A stretch of 64,000 bases of DNA from Eutreptiella sp. 'Long Island Sound 2002' (taxonomy: Eukaryota > Euglenozoa > Euglenophyceae > Eutreptiales > Eutreptiaceae): contig OZ038381.1 of NCBI GenBank assembly GCA_964036045.1, positions 107,823,367 through 107,887,366 on the forward strand, read 5' to 3'. Under the pieces are notes generated by a model. The model did no database searches. It was not told the DNA's origin and saw only the letters and a list, made by a program, of their open reading frames with translations. A program made the translations under genes and the position numbers. Shown piece by piece: positions 44,901 through 56,049 of this stretch. The first letter of the stretch is position 1; each line of letters starts with the position of its first letter.

Positions 44901-46423
44901 AATCCTTGGCCGTGACCCTTCAAGGATTCACCGCATGAGATATACATGAGTGTACACGGGATGCGGTGAATCCTTGGAGGGTGTAGACCCTTTAAGGATT
45001 CACCGCATAAGGTATACACTAGTGTACAGGGGACGCGGTAATCCTTGGTTGGTTTGGACCCTTCCAGGATCCACCGCATGACGTATACACTAGTATACAT
45101 GTGATGCGGTGAATCCTTGGAGGGTGTAGAGCCTTCAAGGATCCACCGCATGAGGTGTACATTAGTGTACAAGGGATGCGGTGTGTAGAGCCTTCAAGGA
45201 GTCCCGTGATGAGGTTTACATTAGTGTACACGGGATGCGGTGAATCCTTGAAGGGTGTAGACCCTTCAAGGATTCACCGCATGAGGTATACTATAGAAGT
45301 GTGCACGTGATGCCGTGCATCCTTGAACGGTGTAGACCTTTCATGGATTCACCGCATGAGGTACACATCAGTGTATAGGTGATGCGGTGAATCTTTGGAG
45401 GGTGTAGACCCTGCAATGATTCACCGCATGAGGTATACACTAGTGTGCAGGTGATGCGGTGAATCTTTGGCGGGTCTAGACCCTTGAAGGATTCACCGCA
45501 TGAGGTACACACTAGTGTACAGGTGATGCGCCGAATCCGTGGTACTCTCTTCCATGATTGACACTTTGAGGGTCTTGTGACCGTAGCTCCGTGTGTGCCG
45601 CATTTGGGATCTTGGAGAGCAAAGCTGCTTTTGGATTTCAAAAACGAGGGCCGGTGCCGTCTTGTTTCAAGAAAGTACACTCAAAAAACACAAAGAATCC
45701 GTGAAGGGTGGAGACCCTTCAAGGATTCACGGCATGAGGTCTACACTAGTGTACAAGGGATGTGGTATTCCTTGCAGGGTTTGGACCCTTCGAGGATTCA
45801 ACGCATATCGTATACACTAGTGTACAGGTGATGCGGTGAATTATTGGAGGGTGTAGACCCTTCAAGGATTTACCGCATGAGGTATACATTAGTGTACAAG
45901 GGATGCGGTGAATCTTTGGAGGGTGTAGACCCTTCAAGGATTCACCGCATGAGTAGTGTACGGGGGATGCGGTGACTCCTTGGAGGGTTTAGACCGTGCA
46001 AGGATGCACCGCATGACGGATACACTAGTGTAGAAGCGATGCGGTGAATCCTTGACGGGTGTAGACCCTTCAAGGATTCACTGCATGAGGTATACACTAG
46101 AGGTGTGCAGGTGATGCCGTGCATCCTTGAACGGTGTAGACCTTCCAGGATTCACCGCATGAGGTACACATTAGTGTAGAGGTAATGCTGTGAATCCTTG
46201 GAGGGTGTAGACCCTTGAACGATTCACCGCATGAGGTATACATGAGTGTACAGGGGATGCGGTGAATCCTTGGCCGTGTAGACCCTTCAAGGATTGAGCG
46301 CATGAGGTATACACTAGTGTACAGGGGATGTGGTAATCTTTGGAGGGTGTATACCCTTCCAGCATTCACCGCATGACGTATACACTGTGTACAAGTGATG
46401 CGGTGAATCCTTGGAGGGTGTAG
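41921..46423. repeat. 72-bp double-hairpin satellite, block 3 (about 60 units)
   Basis: Longest block, cut by the assembly gap. Several units have perfect arms. At 42124-42167 the whole 44 bp is a perfect palindrome (loop GTAC). At 45235-45282 two 22-base arms surround GTAG. Variant-bearing segments repeat at about 911 bp (the GAGGCATACACTAGAGG variants near 42530 and 43443), showing higher-order copying. A unique 150-bp stretch interrupts the block at about 45542-45700. Confidence 0.92.
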
Positions 46424-46623
46424 NNNNNNNNNNNNNNNNNNNNNNNNNNNNNNNNNNNNNNNNNNNNNNNNNNNNNNNNNNNNNNNNNNNNNNNNNNNNN
46501 NNNNNNNNNNNNNNNNNNNNNNNNNNNNNNNNNNNNNNNNNNNNNNNNNNNNNNNNNNNNNNNNNNNNNNNNNNNNNNNNNNNNNNNNNNNNNNNNNNNN
46601 NNNNNNNNNNNNNNNNNNNNNNN
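46424..46623. other. Assembly gap of 200 N
   Basis: Exactly 200 N, a scaffolding placeholder. It lies where the hairpin satellite meets a GC-rich gene, so true distance and satellite length are unknown. Confidence 0.99.
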
Positions 46624-46820
46624 GGTGCCTCCCCAGGGGGGGGCCGCCGGGGCTGGTACCGCCGCTGTTGCCACCGCCGTTGGCACCGGGTGCGTCCGGC
46701 AGGAGGCCGGGGCTCGGGGTAGCGCTGTCCACCCCCCGCGGGTCATCGCCACTGTCCTGGACTGCCACCCAGGGCAGTCCACCGCGTGCAGGAGGGTCAA
46801 GAAGAGGAGGACTAAGAACA

Positions 46821-48841
46821 TTAAAGAATGTCTTCGTCCTCCTCATCGACGTTGACAACGGCCGGCTCCGCATTGGCCATGGCCAGGTCTCCCGTGTGGT
46901 CCGGCGCGTCCTGGGCGTCCGCAGGCTGCTGCTGCACCACGTCAGGTCCTGTCGGGCGCGTCATCCGGGCCCTGGGCCCCACTGGCTGGTAGCGTCCCTG
47001 GCGGGAGGTGCGGGTGGTCCGCTCCCAGGTCCGGTCGGGGAGGCGGGTGTCGGGCGCTCCCAGCCGTACCCCCTGCCAGTCCTCAGGCACCCCCTCCAGG
47101 CGAGGGTCTTCCAGACCTCCGGGGAGGGCCCGCGGCGCTCCGGTGGTTGCTTGAACCACAGCACGTACGCGGGGTGCTGGCAGGCCGCGCCCGTGACGAT
47201 CCAGGGCCGGAAGTGCACCCCCCGGGCCTTGCCGCTGGCGCGCATCACCAGCGGGGCCACGGACGAGGGGAGGTCGGTGGAGACCTCGACCATCGAGCCC
47301 CGGATCGCGGCCTGCATGGGTGGGGGGTGGGGCAGGGCCGCCCCCATGAGCGGCCTGAGGTGCCGCCACGCGTGGTCCTTCCCAAAGGCTCCCACGTGGA
47401 GCCGACGCACGTCGGCATCCGCCAGGACCGCCGGGTCCAGGACGCAGACGACCCGGACGGTGGCTGGAACGGGGTCCAGCGGCGCCGGGTCCACGTCCGG
47501 GAGCTCCGCCGTCTCCCGGTCGTCATCCTCCGGGAGGCGCTCCCAGACGAGCTGCAGGATGTGCCCCGGCGGCGCGGGGTCCACCACCGCCGGGTCCGCC
47601 GTCTCCCAGGGCTGGCGCTCCGTGCGCACCACACCCTGCAGGGCCGTGCCCGGCACCGCCATGCTGGCCCTCGTCCGGCGGAGGGTCTGCAGCAGGGCCG
47701 CCACCGTGGGCGCCGCCTTGCTGCCGCCCTGGACGTGTACCAGGGCGGTGACCCGCTGGACGGCGTCGTGGGCCGCGACGGCGGCCGCAGCCGCGAGGTG
47801 GGCCTCGTGGACCGTGCAGCCCACCAGCGCCACGCACCGCAGGGCCCCCTCCTGGGAGGGCTGCTTCCACTCCGCCGGGTGCCGCCCCGGCGTGATCTGG
47901 GCGATGCCCCATTCTCGGATCTTGTCCCGGGACTCGCCCTGGAAGAGGCGAAGCGGCTGCACCGCCGTCGTCGAGGGCAGCAGGGCCCATAGGGCTGCCG
48001 CCGTGGGCTGCACCGGGGGCCACCACCCGCACGGCGCCCGGCCGGGAGCCCCGTGCTGCGGACCGCGTCGCCGATGCGTAGGTCGGGCGACCGGGGCCGG
48101 CTTGCTGGGGGGGCGGGGGGGCCGACCCCTCCTTGACGCCACCACACCGCGCGATGTGGCTCTGGGCGTACTTGATGTCCTCCCGCGCCCAGTAGGGATG
48201 CGAGGAGGCGAAGGGGTGGGGGGGCAGGTGCCCTGACCGGCAGAGGCACCCGTCGCGGTGCTCCAGGCTACGGTGGCCCGTGCCGGTGCCCGTCCACACG
48301 CATGGGGACTGTGGGGGGGTCGGGGGCGCTGCCCCCGGTGCCTCCTGGGCGCCCTGGGAGCGCCGGCTGTGGCTGGAGCCCGCAAGCTGCCAGCGGGTGG
48401 ACGTCGTGGGCGGCGTAGCCGCCGTCTTGCCGTTCGTCGATGCGGCCTTCCGCTTCGTAGTCGTCGTGGCCGCGGGCGCGGCCCGGGCCGCTGCGGCTGC
48501 GCTGGCCCGCGCGGAGGCCGCGGGCGCCGGTTCGCCTCGTGATTCCGCCAGCTCACGGCGGAGGGTGTTGATGATGTCCTCGAGGGACGCGATTTGTCGT
48601 TGGAGCGATGTGATCATGGCTTGCTCCGCCGTGGGGGGGGCGGGGGGGGCGGCTGGGCAGGGCGGTTGCCCCCCTTACCCCCCTTGGAGCGAGAGCGGCT
48701 GCGCGCCGCCGCCCCCCCGCTGTTAGCTGCGGGTGGTGTGCCCGCGAGAAAGGGTGCCAGCGCCGCACCAAGGGCCGTGAGGACCTCGGGGCGCTGTAGG
48801 AGGGCGGCCAGCTGGGTGGCCACCCCCGCTTGGTCGCCCAT
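46821..48841 (-). CDS. Coiled-coil, low-complexity protein of unknown family, frame-broken
   Basis: Read from ATG 48841 on the minus strand: MGDQAGVATQLAALLQRPEV, a basic Ser/Arg patch and a proline run. After a frame change at the 8-9 base G runs (48632-48649 on the plus strand) a coiled coil follows (MITSLQRQIASLEDIINTLR). Then come Ala/Thr-rich sequence and YWAREDIKYAQSHIARCGG. A second change near 48000-48110 leads to PLRLFQGESRDKIREWGIAQ, LRCVALVGCTVHEAHLAAAA and VVDPAPPGHILQLVWERLPE. A third near 47100 leads to EDWQGVRLGAPDTRL and an acidic tail (VVNVDEEDEDIL) ending in TAA. The total would be about 670 residues. The layout recalls structural (gag/ORF1-like) proteins of retroelements, but no zinc knuckle, RT or integrase is seen. 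All frame changes coincide with G/C runs. Confidence 0.45.
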
Positions 48842-49010
48842 CGTGCGCAGGGCGCGAGGGCGAGAGAAGGGGAAGACGCAGGTGCGTCGCAAAAAAGAAC
48901 AAGAAGATTGCGGATCAGCTAGGCAGCCTCACCACGTGCAGGTTCACAATAAGAGGCCTGAAGAGAACGAGGAGGAGGACTCCAACTAAGGGGCACCTTA
49001 CGGCAATGAG
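48842..49010. other. Short spacer upstream of the minus-strand gene
   Basis: Probable 5' region of the minus-strand gene. No further features beyond purine-rich sequence. Confidence 0.3.
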
Positions 49011-49176
49011 CAACCCATGAGGTTCGAACCGCGAAACGTGTCGAAATGCATGCTCCATAGGCTTGGGCACCCTGTGGGCCACCTTATGGGAATGCGCAAC
49101 CCATGAGGTTCGAACCGCGAAACGTGTCGCAATGAATGCTTCACAGGCTTGGGCACCTTGTGGGGCGCCCTCTTCG
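49011..49176. repeat. Two tandem 86-bp copies with GGTTCGAACC
   Basis: CAACCCATGAGGTTCGAACC at 49011 recurs at 49097 with the following AACGTGTCG and AGGCTTGGGCACC. GGTTCGAACC is a palindrome and partly resembles a tRNA B box (GGTTCGANTCC). No A box at tRNA spacing was found, so this is listed only as a repeat. Confidence 0.7.
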
Positions 49177-50050
49177 GCGCGGGCCGTCTGAGGAGGTCTC
49201 TTTGTGCTCAACGGCCTACCCCGGCAAGGGGTGTGGGCAGCTACAGCCACCATGACATTGGTGAGGAGGCAAAGTGGAGGCCTCCGTTGTTGTATGCTAA
49301 CCCCTTAGGCCACCGCGTCCTTGCCACCCTGAAAATCTGCCAAAAATGCGTAGAACGTGAACCAAAAACAAGCGCGCGTGCAATGTGCATTTGTTTCTCT
49401 CACTGAATTGCATGGTTTGGCTGAAAAATGCCTTTTTTCTGGAGACCCTTGATGACACTTGGGAACACTTCGGCCATGGTTGGTCGATCGCTCGGTAGCA
49501 ATGGAAGTGCTCATGAACCCATGAGGAGCCATGTAGCACCAATTAGCCCCCCCATGGTGCTTATTGGCCCCTAAAAGCGCTGTTTTGGGCTTATTTGCAC
49601 CATGGTGAGCAGCACTTGTTTGGCCTCTAGCAGGCACTATATACGGATCCAGACCCTGGTCCCATGCCATTCTTCGTTGCATGCGGTCACAACGTTGAAA
49701 AAAAGTGGTTTGGGAATTTCGATTTTGAGCTGTGGAGGCTGAAAACTGCATGGGCAGGGCATGCATTGGAAAAGACCCCACCCCCACGGCCAAATGTGAT
49801 CTTTTGCATTCTCAGGTTTCATTGAAAGGGACTGAGTCTTGTTTGTTCAATTTGATCACCACCAAGACCCCCAGCATCGCCGAATTCCTATTAGTGCCTT
49901 CAAGGTTGTGTTTAAGGTTTGGCTTACCTGCAAAAGTTGGGGCTGGGTGGGTGGGTCTGTTAGCGACTCCCCTTTCCCCCCTTAGTGGTTGGCTTTTGGC
50001 AGGGTTTGTGTTGGCACCGCAGGCAGTTTTTTTCCAATATCTTGTCTTTG
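49177..50050. other. No gene recognised
   Basis: Open frames on both strands lack recognisable domains. Composition is moderate. No repeats beyond short runs are evident. Confidence 0.35.
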
Positions 50051-50059
50051 GATGAGTGA

Positions 50060-51230
50060 ATGAAGGGGCAATATAGGAAACGGGAGCTGGTCTTGGCTCA
50101 CACATTGCAGAGAGAGTTGAGGTGAGTGAACAGCAGGTGAAGGCAAAGGGCAAGCCAAATCAGGAACATTCGACATTGGGGTCGTGTACTGAGGCAGAAA
50201 CAGTGCGAGCACCCGGAATGGAATGCTGATGGGACTCTTGAACCAAATCATTCCAAAGACACATTGCGACTGGATTTGATGGGATGGTCTGATGATACAA
50301 TGTGTGGCGTGGCTCGTACTCGAACGTGCAACGACAAATGCCGCACATACAAGACCCCCCATTTGGACGTGGATCCCCGGATGCCCCCTCATCGGGGCAA
50401 CAACATTCTTGGAGATGGAGAGAAAACAGACCAGTGGTACACACCAGTGGGCGCACTACACAATAGTGACTGGCAGATTTACAGAATCCCTTTTGGATCT
50501 TTTGCTGTGCAGGCTCTTGTGCGGATGCCATGGACGCGTTGCGACGCCAGGCCGCTATCGGCATCACACCTAGGAAGTGGGATTGATCAAGCCTGCTTAT
50601 CATGCTGTAGGACCATCCAGCCTGCGAGAATTTGGGAGGGTGAAATGCCCATCATACAAAACGGTGACTGCAAAACCAAGTCGAAAATTGAAAACTCAAA
50701 GGGAGAGCATTTCTGTTCCATTGAGGAGGATGGTAGACACTGAGGAGCACAGTGGACTGTTGCTTGTGGACAAGCACCCTCTGCCTCTCAAAGGATCACC
50801 AGAACACTGGCCAATGCTTCGTCCAAATCCCCCTCCCTTCACCGTGGGGGATGTGGTTCCTCAGGAAACACGAGAGGTGGCTTACCTCCCCCAGTGGGGT
50901 AGGCCATTTCTGGGTAGCTGGGTATGGCCAAAATCTTGGGTGGACGGGTCCCACAACTCACTTCCTCCCCCATGGTTCAGCACATTAGCACAACCCAGAA
51001 AGGTTTGAATTTACTCAGTGACTGTGTCTGGCGATCCCTCAAGCTATTCGCACATTACTATTGTCATCGAACAACAGGCACGTGTGACAATCGACCGTCT
51101 GGAGGATCATGCTGTTGTGGGGTTGTTGATGAAGGATGAAGTTCCATTGGGGTACGGGGAAGAAGCTCTCCATGAAAAGGGTGTGGAATCCCAAGTTATG
51201 AGGTTCTACTGCCCCTCTGCATCCCGCTGA
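50060..51230 (+). CDS. Possible multi-exon gene, unknown function
   Basis: Several segments look coding and are separated by plausible splice signals. A donor GAG/GTGAGT lies near 50121. An acceptor TTTTGCTGTGCAG (ending about 50511) precedes a segment reading DALRRQAAIGITPRKWD. A frame from 50577 gives KPAYHAVGPSSLREFGRVKC, PLKGSPEHWPMLRPNPPPFT and VAYLPQWGRPFLGSWVWPKS. A last segment (51018-51230) gives SYSHITIVIEQQARVTIDRL and DEVPLGYGEEALHEKGVESQ, ending in TGA. These pieces are less GC-rich than the element genes and contain no stops, so a host gene is possible. No family is recognised and the exon chain is not proven. Confidence 0.3.
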
Positions 51231-52595
51231 GACACATGCTGTTCCACAAGCACTTTCTGGGCTACAGAGCGTGGTTGTACAATGTTTTTTAATTTCGCTG
51301 GGAAGAAGCATTGGATTTGCGGATGAGACATGTGAGGTGCGGTGAGTCACGTCTCGCATTTCTCCCATGGCCAATCACTGGGTCAATGGTGCAATTTTCT
51401 TTTGGCATTGCAGCCGGCTTTTTTTTTTTTAGTGTGGCACACACCATGCACACGTGTCGTGGCCTGTGTGTTTTTTTCATCAAAGAGATCAGTATCTTGT
51501 CGCAGGACACTCGCCAATTTGTAGGTTGAGATTACACAGTGATGTGTTGTACACAGATTTGGTGCATGCCTATCCCTAGAGGGGTTGTCAAGCAATCACA
51601 GGTGTCACCCACTCCATAGCCTGAAATCAAACTGCACGTTCATTACCATTGTAAAATCTTACCCTCACCCTGATCATATCCCTGCCTGCTATGATGGTTC
51701 GTCTCACCTCCAAGGATGGGGGCTCACATTATCTTTCTCTGCAGTTGTGGTCCTCTTCTTTAAAAGTTTTTCTGATGTGCCCAAAGTTTTAATTTGGTTT
51801 GCCCTTGCACATGCCTGGTTCATATATTTTTCCATTTTCTTTTCGTCTGAGGCCTCACTAAGGGGGGGCAGGACGCACCATGCATCATTTCTATTTGTGC
51901 AACTTATTTGACCCAATTTTTTGGCTTGGATGATGCCCCATGAGGTGCTGCCAGAGAATGTTCAAGTGCATGGAAATTTCCCCCACACCTGATATTATTA
52001 TTCGTCTGTTTGGTGTTTTACGAGCCCACAGCAAGGGAGACATAGCCGATTCCTATCCTATTATTGGGATTGGCTGACTTCAATACAGCAGGGTTAGTGC
52101 AGCCACATTCCTACTCTTTGCTTTGGCCAGGAAGGGACAACGGGGCATTTTTCTTGATAATGAGTTTGGTCTACATGATGGGCCAGCATCCTTACTGTGG
52201 TTTCTTTTGGGGAAGATGGAAGTTAAATGATAGGCAACGAGAACACACTGATTGATACGGCTGATATTGTCCTCATCTGGAGCTGTCAGTCTGAGAGTTG
52301 AACGCTGCACAGTCCCAAAAGGCTGCGCACTGTGCGCCCCTTCCCCCTTCCCCTTGAGCAAGCACTGCCTTGTCTAAGCACAGGGACGCACAGGGACGCG
52401 TCTCACCATCGTTTTTCCAACTGTTCTTTTTGGTTCCCTGTTATGGGCACTGCCTTGTCTAAGCACGGGCATCCCTCTGACCGGTGTTTCCCTGATTTTC
52501 AGCATGCTTGCGCAAGGTGGAGGGGGGGTAAAAAGGTTATCGATCTGTGATTTTCTCCAGGTCTTGTGTCAGGCGTAAGTCGCTAATGCGTTGTT
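51231..52595. other. No gene recognised
   Basis: AT-rich patches and T runs (51420-51430). A duplicated GCACTGCCTTGTCTAAGCAC occurs near 52363 and 52446. No coding frame is convincing. Confidence 0.35.
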
Positions 52596-52599
52596 TTGC

Positions 52600-52815
52600 T
52601 GTAGGTTACGTGCACTGTTTTTTTTTTTGCGCAAGTTGCATGTGGTCCAAAGAATTTGAAAATGCTATGGGTACATGACCTTCTCCAAAAAAAAAAAAAT
52701 GCATGCGACCTGCAGCCAGAAAAACGGTGCACGCAAATTACATATTTTTTTGACGCAACCTTCACCAAAAAAAAGTGCACATGACCTGTGCCAAAAAACA
52801 AAAATGAACGCTGCC
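52600..52815. repeat. Cluster of A-run/GTGCAYG dispersed motif
   Basis: A unit of about 40 bp of the type A-run, GTGCAYGYRACCTRC, CCAGAAAAA occurs several times here, partly inverted. Similar copies lie near 54355-54400 and 58665-58735. It looks like a decayed short dispersed repeat. Confidence 0.5.
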
Positions 52816-52859
52816 AACTCCTCTTCCTCCTTGCTTTGGGGACGCTTAGACAGCACGGC

Positions 52860-54245
52860 ATTTCGTAGCCACTTGGACCCCCCCCCCCATTTCGGGGGGG
52901 GTCCCCAAGACTGTAGGGGTTATGCAACCACTTTTTGATTTTATCCCCGAATTGGGGACCCCCAAGACGGCAGAGGTTATGCAGCCATTTTGCCCACATT
53001 TGGGCCCCCAAGACGGCAAGGGTGAGGTGGCCACTTTTGATTTTGTCCCCGCACTTGGTGCTGGGGACCTCTAAGACGGCAGGGGCTATGTAGCCATTGT
53101 GCCCACGCTTGGGCCTTGAGACGGCACGGGTTAACTAGCCACTAGCTACTCTGCCCACATGGGGGCCCCCGAGATGCCAAGGGTGAAGTATCCCATGTTG
53201 ATTTTCTCCCTGTGCTGAGCGCAGGGGGCCCATGGTCGAGGTGGTAGGGGCCACTTTAGCCTCAGTTAGGCCCTAAGACGGCAAAGTTTAAGTAGCCACT
53301 TCTGATTTGGTCCCTGAGTTGAGCCGAGCCAAGCGAGACCGCAGTGGTTATGTAGCCACACTGCCCACATGTGGGCTCCCAAGACAGTAGGGGTTGAATA
53401 GCCATTTTTTCTTTTTGTCCCCGTGCCGAGCGCTAGGGGCCTTGAGATAGTAGTGCTTATGTAGCCAATGTGCCCCACACATGGGCCCCTTAGCTGGCGG
53501 GGGTAAAGTAGGCATTTTTGATTTTACCCCTCTGCTGAGTGCCAGGGAACCCTAAGACGTTAGTTTATGTAGCCACTCTGCGCACATCTGGCCCCCCGAG
53601 ATGGCACGGGTTGTGTAGCAACTTTGCGCACATGTGAGCCCCCGATATGGGTAGATTGGCTGCATAATCCATGCCATCTCGGGGTCCCCAATGTCGGGAG
53701 CAAAATCAGAAATGGCTATTCAGGCCCCGCCATATGAGGAGCCCAAATGTGGGCAGAGTAGTGACAGACTCCCAACCATTTTGGGGGTCTCTAGCGCTCA
53801 ATGCGTGGACACAATCAAAAGTGGTCACTGAGTAGCTGCTATGTGGGCCCCCGGGACAGCAAGTGTTAAGGAGCCACTTTTGATTTTGTCCCCTTGATGC
53901 TCTCCGGCGACCTCCAAGACGGCTAGGTTTATGTTGCCACTCTGCCCACCTGTGGCCCCCTGAGACCCCACGGGTGAAGTTGCCATTGATTTTGATTTTG
54001 TTGATTTGATTTTGATTTTGTCCCCGTGTTAAGCGTTGGGGACCCCCGAGACAGCAGGGGTATGTCGCCACTTTGCCCACATGTGGGCCCCGGAGACAAC
54101 AGGAGTCAAGAAGCCACTTTTGATTTTGTCCGTGTGTTGAGTGCCGGGGACCCTGAGACCGTAGGGGTTATGTAACTATTCCGCCCACATGTGGGCCCCC
54201 TAGACGGCAAGGGTGAAGTAGCCACGTTGATTTCATCCCCAGTTT
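52860..54245. repeat. Divergent 109-bp minisatellite with an inverted patch
   Basis: Each unit has two similar halves: GGGCCCCCAAGACGGCA, GGGT(T/G)A, GTAGCCAC, then alternately TTTTGATTTTGTCCCCG or TTTGCCCACATGTGGGC. Spacing of complete units is about 109 bp and divergence is high. From about 53640 to 53850 the sequence runs in the opposite orientation (CACAATCAAAAGTGGTCAC, CCCAAATGTGGGCAGAG), so the array contains an inversion or foldback. Confidence 0.8.
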
Positions 54246-54724
54246 AGGGGGACTAATTTGGTTTTCTCTATAGTTTACTTTTATTTTACTTTAGTTGTAT
54301 TGGTACACGACCTACCTATCCCCCCCCCCCCCCCAGAAGTGTGTGCGGCGATCATCCAAAAACAAAGTGCACGTAACCTACATCCAGAAAAAAGGTTTAA
54401 GGTAAAAGAGCCCATGCATCGCACGTATCTGGACTTTGATTAGGACGTGGAGTATATGAAGAGCAACGGGGCTATGGGTATTGCCTCATCGCGCCGTGAA
54501 GATTTGGCCCCGCCTCAAGGCAAGGTCACAATGCCTGTATCATGTTCAGTGTGTTTTAAGTGCCCTAAGGCTACAATGCCACAAAAATTTTGTGCGGACA
54601 TCTGCAAGTGCCTCAAGACACCAAGGTTCGCCAACTATTTGTAGCAAGAGGGGCTGCATTGCGTGCACAGGCAAGTGCCTCCTTGCACACCTTGATCACA
54701 CACCTTGATGGCATGCAAAAGGAG
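54246..54724 (+). other. Spacer with a short Cys-rich open frame
   Basis: A run of 17 C near 54321 and one copy of the dispersed A-run motif. An open frame at 54447-54644 contains CSVCFKCPKATMPQKFCADI, with CxxC pairs, but lacks other support. Confidence 0.3.
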
Positions 54725-55262
54725 TACCCTCGCCCCCCCATGTCCAGCCCCCCCCCCCCCCCCCTTGTCCATCCCCCCCGGGGGGGGGGGGGGGCGTCAC
54801 TGCCTAGTTCCAAAAAAAACGTGTTGTTGCCATATTGCACAGGATTGTGCCACCGTGACACCTCGTTGTCTGAGATTATGGTCACCTCCTTTGTTCTGAC
54901 CCCTTGCACTCCTCAGACCTCTGAAAATGTTCCCTCAAGGCGCTGTTGTGCGCTATGTCCGTTCCACAAAGGAGCCTGTGCTGGCTGTTGTCCAAGGCCC
55001 TTCTCCGCATGGTGAACAATATAGAACCATCATGTACAAACGTGGTGCTACTGAAGAACTGATGAGTGGATGCTGTGCATTGAGAATTCTGCTTATTTGT
55101 ATTGTGTGCATGGCATGACTGGCCATGAATTCTGCAGTGTATGCGCCGGTAAATGGTTTGTCGGGAGTGGTGTCCCCGTCATTTGGTGACCATCCCCCCC
55201 GGGGTGGGGGGGGCGTCGTTCCGGGGGGGGGGGGGGGGGGTTGGACATGGGGGGCGAGGGTA
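54725..55262. mobile_element. 538-bp inverted-repeat element with C/G-run ends
   Basis: TACCCTCGCCCCCCCATGTC at 54725 is inverted at the right end (GACATGGGGGGCGAGGGTA, ending 55262), and both ends continue into long C or G runs. The interior (54927-55118) has an open frame starting MFPQGAVVRYVRSTKEPVLA, unassigned. No clear target duplication. The homopolymer-rich ends are prone to sequencing error. Confidence 0.6.
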
Positions 55263-56049
55263 CATTGATAAGTGGAGAAATTGGTTAGCACTGCCTCACC
55301 CCCAGGTATCCGTGCTGCCACACCTTCTGAGCCACATGCGAAAATGTTCAAGTTTGAATCACAGCCTTTTGGTAGAATTCCTTGTTGATGGGATTCCCAA
55401 CCTTAGCAAGTGTTGGGGTGAGCGTCTGTATGCTTTCATTGGGCATGCCCCCGCTTCCGCAACCATGGGTGTGGCCGGAAAATTAGGCCATCCGTGAGGT
55501 TGCTATTTTTTTCCTTCGGGGGTGAAATTGAAAAAAAAAGTGGGGACGCGATGGTGAAGGTTAACATGGGTTCTCTCCTAGAAGCCACATTGCCCTTTTG
55601 TGTTGTTGAAGACGAGTAGAAGCCACATTGCCCTTTTGTGTTGTTGAAGAGGAGTAGGACACTTATCGGGCTATTGTACTAGCTGGTAAGGTTAGTGCAC
55701 TCGTGGATGAGGAGCCCCATTTATTTAATGAGCAGCCCTTCTCCCCGCTCATAGTTGGTAAACACTTCCAAGGAAGATACTGTTTGGCCCGTTTGTGTAG
55801 CACGGAGGCGTACCTGCAGGTTGCTTGTGGTTGACGCAACACGACTTGTGGAGGGAGATTGGTTGAGTGACAAGGATATTTTGGCATGGCTTCTCGACAA
55901 GTTTTATCATTAATGAAGTGAGCCACGGGCATGGGCTGTGGTGGTGACATGCGTTGTGTCTTGCCTGCAAAAAATGAAGAAGTATGAAAGCACATAGGCA
56001 ACGTGTGGTGGTTTCGCCCGGAGGTGCCACCATATATTTTTTGTTAATA
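55263..56049. other. No gene recognised; short tandem duplication
   Basis: TAGAAGCCACATTGCCCTTT at 55579 repeats at 55617 (38-bp period, two copies). Otherwise no convincing frame. Confidence 0.5.

Noticed and set aside
3736-46423. CRISPR-like look of regularly spaced repeats with hairpins
   Set aside because: There are no unique spacers: the whole 72-bp unit repeats, repeats vary, and the surrounding DNA is eukaryotic without Cas genes.
46424-46623. Open frames spanning the N run
   Set aside because: Translation through an assembly gap is meaningless.
49011-49176. tRNA or tRNA-derived SINE because of GGTTCGAACC
   Set aside because: No A box at the right distance, no cloverleaf, and the B-box match fails at its last bases.
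51585-51911. Membrane protein (hydrophobic frame with FSAVVVLFFKSF)
   Set aside because: A single short frame over T-rich sequence, without start context, splice signals or a family.
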